A DNA stretch of 64,000 bases from Hymenobacter sediminis. GTDB taxonomy: Bacteria; Bacteroidota; Bacteroidia; Cytophagales; Hymenobacteraceae. Shown here one piece after another: positions 54,929 to 64,000 of this stretch (within the stretch, counting starts at the first letter, position 1; every line of letters begins with the position of its first letter). The DNA lies in the NCBI RefSeq assembly GCF_003231285.1, contig NZ_QKNS01000003.1, forward strand, positions 522,934-586,933, written 5' to 3'. The position numbers were made by a program, and so were the translations under genes. The notes below the pieces were generated by a model. That model searched no databases, had not been told where the DNA came from, and worked only from the letters and a program-made list of their open reading frames with translations.

Positions 54929-56689
54929 ATGCGCCAAACCCTACTTCTGTGCCTGGCTGTAGTGCTAAGTCTGGCTGCCCAGGCCCAGCCCACGGTCAGC
55001 CCGGGCGGGCAGCGCACGTACTGCAACCCGCTCAACCTCGACTACGGCTATACGCCCATCCCGAACTTTGCGGAGGCTGGCCGGCACCGCGCCACCGCCG
55101 ACCCGGTCATCACCCTGTACAAAGGCGACTACTACCTGTTCAGCACCAACCAATGGGGCTACTGGTGGAGCCCCGACCTGTACAGCTGGAAATTTGTGCC
55201 TCGTCACTTCCTCAAGCCCGAGCACAAGGTGTATGATGATTTGTGCGCCCCGGCCGTGTTCGTGCTGGGCGATACGCTGCTGGTGTACGGCTCAACCCAG
55301 GAAAAGAACTTCCCCATCTGGATGAGCACCAACCCCAAGGCAGGGGAGTGGAAGGAAGCCGTGAACCCTTTTCAGGTAGGGGCCTGGGACCCGGCCTTTT
55401 TCCTGGACGATGACGGCAAGCTGTACCTCTACTGGGGCAGCTCCAACGTGTATCCGCTTTATGGGCAGCAAATCAGCCGCAAAACCCTGCAGCCCATCGG
55501 GCAGCGCAAGGAACTGTTCAAGCTTAATGACGAAAAGTTTGGCTGGCAGCGCTTCGGCGAATACTTAGATAACACGTTCCTCGACCCCTTCATGGAGGGT
55601 GCTTGGATGACTAAGTATCAGGGAAAGTACTACTTACAGTATGGCGCGCCGGGCACCGAGTTCAGTGGCTATGCCGACGGCGTGCAGATAAGTGACAAGC
55701 CGCTGGGCCCTTTCACGCCCCAAAAACACAACCCTTTTGCCTACAAGCCTGGCGGGTTTGCCCGCGGAGCCGGCCATGGCAACACGTTCCAGGATACCTG
55801 GGGCAACTGGTGGCATTTATCGACTATGGTTGTCTCGGTAAAAAACAATTTCGAGCGGCGCCTGGGTTTGTGGCCTGCTGGCTTCGATAAGGACGGGGTG
55901 CTGTACTCGAATACCGATTTCGGTGACTACCCCCACTACCTGCCCAAAGGCCCCGAAGACCACCTGCAAAGCCGCTTTACGGGCTGGATGCTGCTGAACT
56001 ACCAGAAGCCGGTGCAGGCCTCCTCTACCCTGGGCGGCTACCTGCCCAACTACGCCGTTGATGAGAGCATAAAAACCTATTGGAGCGCCAAAACAGGCAA
56101 CAAAGGCGAATTTTTGCAGACAGATCTGGGCGAAGTAAGCACCGTGCACGCCATCCAGATAAACTATGCCGACCAGGACGCGGAGTTTCTGGGCAAGCAG
56201 CAGGGTACCTACCACCAGTACCGGCTTTGGGAGTCGAAGGATGGTAGGAAATGGAAGCTGCTGGTCGATAAAAGCCAGAATAAAACGGACGTCCCGCACG
56301 ACTACATTGAGCTGCCAAAGCCAGTGCAAACGCGCTTCCTGAAACTTGAAAATATCCACATGCCCACTGGTAAGTTTGCGCTTAGCGGACTACGAATTTT
56401 TGGCAAGGGGAATGGTTCGGCGCCCAACCAAGTCAAAGGTTTTGTAGTATTGCGCACCGAGAAGGACAAGCGCAGTGCGTGGCTAAAATGGACTCCTTCC
56501 GACGATGCGTATGCCTACAACATCCACGTAGGCGTGGCGCCCGACAAGCTCTACAGCTGCATTATGGTGCACGGAGCCGCTGAATACTACTTCAAGGGCA
56601 TGGACAAAGACCTGCCGTACTACTTTACCATCGAGGCCCTCAACGAAAACGGCGTTTCCGCGCGCACTCCCGTCGCGGAAGTGAAGTAA
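54929..56689 (+). CDS. GH43-like glycosidase with discoidin (F5/8) and Fn3-like domains
   Basis: About 586 residues from ATG 54929 (RQTLLLCLAVVLSLAAQAQ signal peptide); the frame open to 54764 would translate the palindromic repeat and is rejected. A five-bladed propeller (about 20-360) shows ATADPVITLYKGDYYLFST, GAWDPAFFLDDDGKLYLYWG and EGAWMTKYQGKYYLQYGAPG, candidate catalytic Asp/Asp/Glu positions of GH43-type enzymes. A discoidin-type domain follows at about 400-510 (YAVDESIKTYWSAKTGNKGE, LQTDLGEVSTVHAIQINYAD, PVQTRFLKLENIHMPTGKFA). An Fn3-like end (about 515-586) includes YAYNIHVGVAPDKLYSC. Its linkage is unknown; it is adjacent to the GH144 gene, so a side-chain role is plausible. Confidence 0.85.
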   Translation: MRQTLLLCLAVVLSLAAQAQPTVSPGGQRTYCNPLNLDYGYTPIPNFAEAGRHRATADPVITLYKGDYYLFSTNQWGYWWSPDLYSWKFVPRHFLKPEHKVYDDLCAPAVFVLGDTLLVYGSTQEKNFPIWMSTNPKAGEWKEAVNPFQVGAWDPAFFLDDDGKLYLYWGSSNVYPLYGQQISRKTLQPIGQRKELFKLNDEKFGWQRFGEYLDNTFLDPFMEGAWMTKYQGKYYLQYGAPGTEFSGYADGVQISDKPLGPFTPQKHNPFAYKPGGFARGAGHGNTFQDTWGNWWHLSTMVVSVKNNFERRLGLWPAGFDKDGVLYSNTDFGDYPHYLPKGPEDHLQSRFTGWMLLNYQKPVQASSTLGGYLPNYAVDESIKTYWSAKTGNKGEFLQTDLGEVSTVHAIQINYADQDAEFLGKQQGTYHQYRLWESKDGRKWKLLVDKSQNKTDVPHDYIELPKPVQTRFLKLENIHMPTGKFALSGLRIFGKGNGSAPNQVKGFVVLRTEKDKRSAWLKWTPSDDAYAYNIHVGVAPDKLYSCIMVHGAAEYYFKGMDKDLPYYFTIEALNENGVSARTPVAEVK

Positions 56690-56738
56690 GCGTACGGTTT
56701 CGCTTGGTTTTACGGGGTAGTAACATAGCAGTAAAAAA

Positions 56739-56777
56739 CCGTGTCATGCTGAGCCCCGCGCAGCATGACACGGTCTT
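56739..56777 (+). terminator. Palindromic repeat acting as terminator
   Basis: CCGTGTCATGCTGAG pairs with CAGCATGACACGG, followed by TCTTTT. It is the TGTCATnCTGAGC repeat family in a terminator setting, 50 bases after the GH43-like stop. Confidence 0.7.
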
Positions 56778-56853
56778 TTAAGGTTTCCGAAGGGTTTTCC
56801 AATCCATTGCCCACCTGAATTTCGCCTATTCCATATTTCCTTTCCATTCCCAC

Positions 56854-59178
56854 ATGAAACGAGTTTTTCGTACCGCTTTGCTCATGTCGCTGGGGCTGCT
56901 CGCGCCGCAGCTGCAAGCCCAGAAACCAGCTACCACCACGACTACCCGCGCAACGGCCGCCGATGAGCAGAAGATGAACAAGTTCATCTCGGACCTGATG
57001 CAGAAGATGACGCTGGAAGAGAAAATCGGCCAGCTGAACCTGATTACCGTGGGCTTCGACGTAACAGGCCCGGTAGTAAGCAAGGACGTAGACGCCAACA
57101 TCCGCAAGGGCAACGTGGGAGCCGTGCTCAACACCTTTACTCCCCAGGCGGCCCGCAAGCTCCAGGAAATGGCCGTGAAAGAGTCGCGCCTGCATATTCC
57201 GCTTATCTTCGGCTACGACGTCATCCACGGCCACCGCACTATCTTCCCCATTGCCCTGGGCCTGGCTTCGAGCTGGGATTTGACTGCCATTGAGCGCAGC
57301 GCCCGCATTGCCGCCGAAGAAGCGTCTGCCGACGGCCTGAACTGGGTGTACTCGCCCATGGTGGACATTGCCCGCGACCCGCGCTGGGGCCGCATTAGTG
57401 AGGGCTCGGGCGAGGACCCTTACCTGGGCTCCCAGATTGCCCGCGTGATGGTGCACGGCTACCAGGGCGACGACCTGAGCAAGTCCAACACGGTAATGGC
57501 CTGCCTGAAGCACTTCGCCCTGTACGGCGCCGCCGAAGCCGGCCGCGACTACAATACCACCGACATGAGCCTGGTGCGCATGTTCAATGAGTACCTGCCG
57601 CCCTACAAAGCCGCTCTCGACGCGGGTGCGGGTTCGGTCATGTCGTCGTTTAATGACATCAACGGCGTGCCTGCCACCGGCAACAAGTGGCTGATGACGG
57701 ACCTGTTGCGCAACCAGTGGGGCTTTAAGGGCTTCGTGGCTACCGACTACACGGCCATCAACGAAATGACCGCCCACGGCATGGGCGACGATGCCCAGGT
57801 ATCGGCGCTGGCCCTGAACGCCGGCATCGACCAGGACATGGTAGGGGAGATTTTCCTGCGCAACCTGGCCCAGAACCTCAAGGACGGCACCGTGAAGCAG
57901 GAGCAGATTGATGTAGCCTGCCGCCGCATTCTGGAAGCCAAGTGGAAGCTGGGTTTGTTTAAAGACCCCTACCTCTACACCAACGAGAAGCGCGCCAAGG
58001 CCACGATGATGAAGAAGGAGTTCATTGCCGATGCCCGCGACATTGCCCGTAAGAGCATGGTGCTGCTCAAAAACAGCAACAACGCCCTACCCCTCAAAAA
58101 GCAGGGAACCATAGCGTTGGTAGGGCCCTTGGCTACCCGCCAGCGCGACATGATTGGTAGCTGGAGCGGAGCCGGCGACTGGAAACAGGCCGTGTCTTTG
58201 GAACAAGGCATCCGGAACGTGGCCGGTAATGGTGTGAAGATTGTAACGGCCCAGGGCGCCAACTTCACCGATGACCAGCAGATGATTGACCGCCTGAATG
58301 CTCACGGCGGCGAACTGAACGTAGACAAGCGCAGCTCCGAGGAAATGATCCGCGAAGCCGTGCAGGTAGCCCAAAGCGCCGACGTGATTGTGGCCGCCGT
58401 AGGGGAGAGCCAAGGCATGACGGGCGAAGCCGCCAGCCGCGCCGACATTGGTCTGCCCGGCCAGCAGCTGGAGCTGCTCAAGGCCCTGAAGAAAACCGGC
58501 AAGCCGCTGGTCATCGTGCTGATGAGCGGCCGGCCGATGACGCTGCCCTGGGAAGACAAAAACGCCGATGCCATCCTAGAAACCTGGTTTGCGGGTACCC
58601 AGGCCGGCAACGCCATTGCCGACGTGCTGTTTGGGGCCTACAACCCCTCGGGCAAGCTCACGGCCACCTTTCCCCAGCACGTAGGCCAGATTCCGCTCTA
58701 CTACAACCACAAAATGACCGGCCGGCCCTACCAGGGCGTAGCGCTGGACAAGTACAAGTCGCGCTACATGGACGTGAGCAACGATCCGCTCTACCCCTTC
58801 GGGTACGGCCTGAGCTACACCACCTTCGAGTACGGCAAGCCCGAGCTGAGCACCACCACGGTCCCCATGAACGGCACGCTGGAGGTGAAGGTAACCCTGA
58901 AAAACACCGGCAATTACGATGGCGAAGAAGTAGCCCAGCTCTACATCCGCGACATGGTTGGCTCTATTTCGCGGCCCGTGAAGGAGCTGAAAGGCTTCCA
59001 GAAAGTGATGCTGAAAAAGGGCGAGAGCCGCACGCTCACCTTCCGCCTTACGCCCGAAGACCTGAAGTTCTATAACGCCAACCTGCAGTTCGTGGCCGAG
59101 CCCGGCGACTTCCAGGTGTTCGTGGGTGGCAACTCCCGCGACGTGCAGACGGCCGCCTTCAAGCTGGCTGCTCAGTAA
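56854..59178 (+). CDS. bglX: GH3 beta-glucosidase (BglX-like)
   Basis: 774 residues. The signal peptide is KRVFRTALLMSLGLLAPQLQ. The GH3 N-terminal domain is at about 40-390: MTLEEKIGQLNLITVGFDVT, IPLIFGYDVIHGHRTIFPIA, WVYSPMVDIARDPRWGRISE, GSGEDPYLGS, ACLKHFALYGAAEAGRDYNT. The nucleophile is Asp298 in GFVATDYTAINEM. The C-terminal alpha/beta domain (about 395-620: RKSMVLLKNSNNALPLKKQG, VVAAVGESQGMTGEAASRAD) and an Fn3-like end (about 660-770: YDGEEVAQLYIRDMVGSISR, PVKELKGFQKV) complete the BglX form. It should hydrolyse short beta-glucans from the non-reducing end in the periplasm. In beta-1,2-glucan loci a GH3 of this kind finishes sophorooligosaccharides. Confidence 0.92.
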   Translation: MKRVFRTALLMSLGLLAPQLQAQKPATTTTTRATAADEQKMNKFISDLMQKMTLEEKIGQLNLITVGFDVTGPVVSKDVDANIRKGNVGAVLNTFTPQAARKLQEMAVKESRLHIPLIFGYDVIHGHRTIFPIALGLASSWDLTAIERSARIAAEEASADGLNWVYSPMVDIARDPRWGRISEGSGEDPYLGSQIARVMVHGYQGDDLSKSNTVMACLKHFALYGAAEAGRDYNTTDMSLVRMFNEYLPPYKAALDAGAGSVMSSFNDINGVPATGNKWLMTDLLRNQWGFKGFVATDYTAINEMTAHGMGDDAQVSALALNAGIDQDMVGEIFLRNLAQNLKDGTVKQEQIDVACRRILEAKWKLGLFKDPYLYTNEKRAKATMMKKEFIADARDIARKSMVLLKNSNNALPLKKQGTIALVGPLATRQRDMIGSWSGAGDWKQAVSLEQGIRNVAGNGVKIVTAQGANFTDDQQMIDRLNAHGGELNVDKRSSEEMIREAVQVAQSADVIVAAVGESQGMTGEAASRADIGLPGQQLELLKALKKTGKPLVIVLMSGRPMTLPWEDKNADAILETWFAGTQAGNAIADVLFGAYNPSGKLTATFPQHVGQIPLYYNHKMTGRPYQGVALDKYKSRYMDVSNDPLYPFGYGLSYTTFEYGKPELSTTTVPMNGTLEVKVTLKNTGNYDGEEVAQLYIRDMVGSISRPVKELKGFQKVMLKKGESRTLTFRLTPEDLKFYNANLQFVAEPGDFQVFVGGNSRDVQTAAFKLAAQ

Positions 59179-59281
59179 GGGGTAGGCACTACCTGCGCCT
59201 TGTTGTGGGACGAGCGCGCGGGGGCTTCCGGAAACCACTTTGCTAATAGGGGAGCGGGTGGGTGATCCGGAAGCCGATTCC

Positions 59282-59326
59282 AACAGAAGCGCGAAGTTTC
59301 CTCGAAGGAAGCTTCGCGCTTCTGTT
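59282..59326 (+). terminator. Terminator of the GH3 gene
   Basis: AACAGAAGCGCGAAG pairs with CTTCGCGCTTCTGTT and a T-rich exit, about 100 bases past the stop. Confidence 0.75.
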
Positions 59327-59336
59327 TTCAAAGCAC

Positions 59337-59412
59337 TGTCATTCCGAGCGGAGCGATGAATCTGGGTTTCCCTCAGGAAGCTGAATTATATTCCTCGCTC
59401 CGCTCAGGATGC
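59337..59412. repeat. Palindromic repeat, GTCATTCCGAGCG type
   Basis: TGTCATTCCGAGCGGAGCGA at the left faces TCGCTCCGCTCAGGATG at the right (imperfect), with AATCTGGGTTTCC inside, as in the copy at 24363. Confidence 0.75.
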
Positions 59413-59458
59413 TACTGGCTGAGTGGACCGTGTGGCGTAAACAGCCCCCCAACAGAAC

Positions 59459-59482
59459 GTCATTCCGAGCTGGTCGAGGAAT
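59459..59482. repeat. Partial copy of the GTCATTCCGAGC repeat
   Basis: GTCATTCCGAGC followed by TGGTCGAGGAAT is a single arm of the same family, 46 bases after the previous copy. Confidence 0.6.
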
Positions 59483-59593
59483 AACCGTTTTTCTCTGCTG
59501 TCCACATGGACTAGAACTAGGTTGCTGCTTACGATGGACCGACTAACTGCCATTTAGTCAATAGCGCACGGAAAGCAGACAACCCGGACGTAG

Positions 59594-61888
<2,295 letters not shown>

Positions 61889-61912
61889 CCCGCGGCGGCT
61901 AGTCTTAGTTAA

Positions 61913-61958
61913 GCAAAATCCCCGGCAGGAATCACTTGATTCCTGCCGGGGATTTTGC
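61913..61958 (+). terminator. Terminator of the GH97 gene
   Basis: GCAAAATCCCCGGCAGGAAT pairs perfectly with its complement (ATTCCTGCCGGGGATTTTGC) over a short loop. Confidence 0.85.
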
Positions 61959-61986
61959 TTTGAGGTGTAGATGGTGAGAGATGTAA

Positions 61987-62040
61987 TTGCCAAGAACGTG
62001 TCATGCTGAGCGGAGCCGAAGCATGACACGTTCTTGGCAA
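61987..62040. repeat. Long palindrome of the TGTCATGCTGAGC family between convergent genes
   Basis: TTGCCAAGAACGTGTCATGC pairs perfectly with GCATGACACGTTCTTGGCAA around TGAGCGGAGCCGAA. The core is the same repeat family as 56739-56777. It lies between GH97 and the esterase gene and may act as a terminator. Confidence 0.8.
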
Positions 62041-62056
62041 CTTCCTAATTGTCAAT

Positions 62057-63148
62057 TTAATCAAACTGCAACCGCTGGTTGAAGAACGGCAGGAGCTTCT
62101 GGTATAGGCGGCCGTCGCGGCCCATGATGCGGTTGCCGTGGTTACCCTCGTAGCTTTCGGCGGAGTGCGGAATGCCGTAGGCTGAAAGCTGCATATCCAG
62201 CGTGCGACAGGCAGGCGGGATGTGCTGAAACTGGTCCTGCTCGCCCCAATCGAAAGCCAGGCCGCGCAGCTGGCGCAGGCTGGCTAGGTGCTTCGGCAGC
62301 AGCGCTACGGGCGAGGCCGCGCCCCATTGGGCCAGCACCGCGTCGCGGTGGGCGAGGCTGTCGGGGCCAAAGGAGCGGGGTAGGGCCGCGCCGAAGGCAC
62401 CTTTTCCCGGAGTAGGCGAGAAGGCGCGGGCGCAGGCTACCAGCCGGATAGCGTTAAAGTCAGACTGAATAGCTGCTCGGCTCTTGGCCCGGCTGGCCGC
62501 GTCCTGGCTGGGCCGGGCCGACATCCACTCGGGGTGCGGGGCCGCGAAGCCTGGGCTCAGGGCGTAGGCTGCGGCGTACGTACCGGGGTAGAGCATAGCG
62601 AGGCGTAGCGTGCCGTTGCCGCCCATGGAGTGCCCCGCCAGCCCCCGGCTAGCCGGTTTGGCTAGGGTGCGGTAGTTCTTATCAATGAAACTTACCAGCT
62701 CTTTGGCAGTGAAATCAGCCCAGGGGCCATTGGTGGCGGAGTTGGTGTAGAAGCTGCCCTGGAACAAGGTCTGCTCGTTGGGGGCTACCACAATGACCGG
62801 GCGAATCTTCCCGTCGGCAATGGCTTGGTCTAGTAGTTCACCCAAGCCGTCGGCGTGAAAGAGCAGGCTGTCGCTCCAAGTGAAGCCGTGCAGATAGTAG
62901 ACTACGGGGTAACGTTTGGCGGCATTAGCCTCGTAGCCAGCGGGCAGGTACACACTTACCCGCCGCCGTGGGTTTTCCCCGCCAGGGTTGCCTTTCAGCA
63001 GCTTGGAGTCGAGATAGGTAACTACTACGCGGCCCTTGGCGGGCGCCTGCGCTATGGCGCTGGCCGAGAGGCCCAGCAGCAGAATGGATAGCAGCGCCAG
63101 ATACCGCCGAAGGGCTCGGGCTGGAAAGGAGAGAAACAAAGTTGGCAT
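62057..63148 (-). CDS. CE1-type secreted esterase (esterase D/feruloyl esterase-like)
   Basis: 363 residues. A signal peptide (YLALLSILLLGLSASAIAQA) precedes an alpha/beta-hydrolase. VSVYLPAGYEANAAKRYPVV and YYLHGFTWSD (about 65-92) form the start. The nucleophile elbow is GHSMGG with Ser174 (LAGHSMGGNGTLRLAMLYPG). A likely acid is the D in FDWGEQDQFQH and the His in SYEGNHGNRIMG near the C-terminus. Such CE1 enzymes remove acetyl, feruloyl or other esters from polysaccharides. It is on the minus strand, converging with GH97, and only 36 bases downstream of the DUF1349 gene (63185-63811), so they are likely co-transcribed. Confidence 0.85.
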   Translation of the reverse strand: MPTLFLSFPARALRRYLALLSILLLGLSASAIAQAPAKGRVVVTYLDSKLLKGNPGGENPRRRVSVYLPAGYEANAAKRYPVVYYLHGFTWSDSLLFHADGLGELLDQAIADGKIRPVIVVAPNEQTLFQGSFYTNSATNGPWADFTAKELVSFIDKNYRTLAKPASRGLAGHSMGGNGTLRLAMLYPGTYAAAYALSPGFAAPHPEWMSARPSQDAASRAKSRAAIQSDFNAIRLVACARAFSPTPGKGAFGAALPRSFGPDSLAHRDAVLAQWGAASPVALLPKHLASLRQLRGLAFDWGEQDQFQHIPPACRTLDMQLSAYGIPHSAESYEGNHGNRIMGRDGRLYQKLLPFFNQRLQFD

Positions 63149-63184
63149 CGAGAGAAGAAGCGGAGTGTAGGAGATTAGCCGCGC

Positions 63185-63811
63185 TTATTTGGCCTTAGCT
63201 ACGGGCATAACCGAAAAGTCCTCGAACTCCACGGGGAAGCCTTTGCCATCGGGGGCGGCGCACATCAGGCCAATCTGCACTTTCTTGCCCGGGGTGGGCG
63301 GGAAGTAAGCCAGGCGCAGCATCTTGAACTCCTTGTTGTCAAAGGAATACTGAATTTCCACGTAGTCGCCTTTGCGCAGCAGCGTCAGCCACACAGCCGG
63401 CGGGCTGTCCTGGCGGGGCACCACCGACCAATCCGACACCTCGCGCGTAACGACAGCACTCATGTTCTGGACGCCATTTACGTATTCAATACCCGTCTTG
63501 ATCCAGTTCTTCTCGTCCAGCCGAATCATCAGGCCGGCTTGGTCGTACAGCTCGCGGTAGTGGCCCACTACCTTCACCTTGGCCATAAAGTCGCCGGCCT
63601 GCTCCTGGTAATAGAAGTGCCCATTGTCGCGGATGAAGCCGTAGTGCGTCACGCGCCAGAAGTCAGTGCCAGCCTCTACCTGCACCTGGAGCTTATTGTC
63701 TGAAACGGTAGCCTGCTTGGGCGCATGCAGCCAGCGCAACGAGGTGAGAGATTGGGCAGAAGCGGACATAACGGCGCCAGTGGTTAGGATGGTCAGCAGG
63801 AGTGCTTTCAT
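63185..63811 (-). CDS. DUF1349-domain secreted protein
   Basis: 208 residues. The signal peptide is KALLLTILTTGAVMSASAQ. The DUF1349 concanavalin-like fold (about 22-200) shows LRWLHAPKQATVSDNKLQVQ, AGTDFWRVTHYGFIRDNGHF, DQAGLMIRLDEKNWIKTGIE and VQIGLMCAAPDGKGFPVEFE. Members are beta-sandwich proteins often near glycan loci, with a carbohydrate-binding role suspected but not shown. Upstream, a hairpin (63852-63890) separates it from a gene that runs off the window. Confidence 0.85.
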   Translation of the reverse strand: MKALLLTILTTGAVMSASAQSLTSLRWLHAPKQATVSDNKLQVQVEAGTDFWRVTHYGFIRDNGHFYYQEQAGDFMAKVKVVGHYRELYDQAGLMIRLDEKNWIKTGIEYVNGVQNMSAVVTREVSDWSVVPRQDSPPAVWLTLLRKGDYVEIQYSFDNKEFKMLRLAYFPPTPGKKVQIGLMCAAPDGKGFPVEFEDFSVMPVAKAK

Positions 63812-63851
63812 TTAATGGGGCGAGCAAGAAGGAAAAGGAAGTACGCAAATG

Positions 63852-63890
63852 TAAAAACGGGCCGCTTCTTGGTGAGAAGCGGCCCGTTTA
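63852..63890 (-). terminator. Terminator of the edge gene
   Basis: TAAAAACGGGCCGCTTCT pairs with AGAAGCGGCCCGTTTA (perfect over 16 bases) with loop TGG, after the partial gene's stop on the minus strand. Confidence 0.8.
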
Positions 63891-63906
63891 GGGATTGATG
63901 CTGGCG

Positions 63907-64000
63907 TTAATTGACGACCAGGGTCATGATGGAGTGGGGTCGGCTGGTGGCCTGGGCGGCCTGGCCTTTGATCCAGAGCTGGAAGGGCTGCTCCTGGTTG
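63907..64000 (-). CDS. C-terminal end of a protein (cut by window edge)
   Basis: The minus strand reads NQEQPFQLWIKGQAAQATSR then PHSIMTLVVN and a TAA stop at 63907-63909. No start lies in the window. The 30 visible residues are not enough to name a family. It is upstream of the DUF1349/esterase pair on the same strand and may belong to the glycan locus. Confidence 0.6.
   Translation of the reverse strand, partial: NQEQPFQLWIKGQAAQATSRPHSIMTLVVN

Overview
The window looks like chromosomal DNA of a high-GC member of the Bacteroidota, most likely Hymenobacter or a close relative (Cytophagales). The signs are a type IX secretion sorting domain, a SusC/SusD pair run by an ECF sigma factor and FecR-type anti-sigma factor, Bacteroidota-type promoters (TTG, about 20 bases, TAnnTTTG), TTG/GTG starts with little Shine-Dalgarno signal, and GC-rich codon use. 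The genus is inferred from style, not from a search. There is no sign of prophage, insertion sequence, CRISPR array, rRNA or plasmid functions.

Positions 1-9100: two zinc proteases (one cut by the window edge, one a type IX cargo with a metzincin site), an ABC exporter, an MFS exporter, a large secreted protein of unknown role and a tRNA-Glu. Positions 9200-15000: a VTT-domain membrane protein, a GH15 enzyme convergent with a trehalose-6-phosphate synthase/phosphatase fusion, and a second tRNA-Glu with identical sequence and a matching promoter. Positions 14.9-25.4 kb: housekeeping genes (gap, a lipid kinase, an SUI1 factor, kdsB, LysM and Sel1 proteins, a TIGR02757 protein, mutS2, rlmF). Positions 25.4-39.9 kb: CPBP protease, murB, FucP-type sugar transporter, rlmL, a cysteine-rich copper-storage-like protein, recQ, an XRE-S24 regulator, pirin, a GAF protein, an M2 peptidase and an MtfA-SEC-C fusion.

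Positions 39.9-46.3 kb: a DUF5916 outer-membrane protein, then an overlapping four-gene envelope-stress-type operon (ECF sigma, zinc-finger/HEAT anti-sigma, two DUF4097 proteins) and a low-molecular-weight phosphatase-like gene broken by a single in-frame stop.

Positions 46.5-63.8 kb form a polysaccharide utilisation locus: ECF sigma, FecR, SusC, SusD, GH144-type glucanase, GH43-like enzyme with a discoidin-type domain, GH3, GH97 (with the SusB-type catalytic glutamates), and on the opposite strand a CE1-type esterase and a DUF1349 protein. GH144 plus GH3 points to beta-1,2-glucan; GH97 plus an esterase would fit a substituted glucan carrying an alpha linkage, such as some proteobacterial osmoregulated periplasmic glucans. 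This is the best candidate for an undescribed system here.

Intergenic DNA is unusually structured. Long perfect hairpins sit between convergent genes, a TGTCATnCTGAGCG / GTCATTCCGAG palindromic repeat family recurs mainly in and around the polysaccharide locus, a degenerate TTTCAC/GTGAAA repeat lies just before some start codons, and the word GGGTAG/CTACCC is strongly over-represented.
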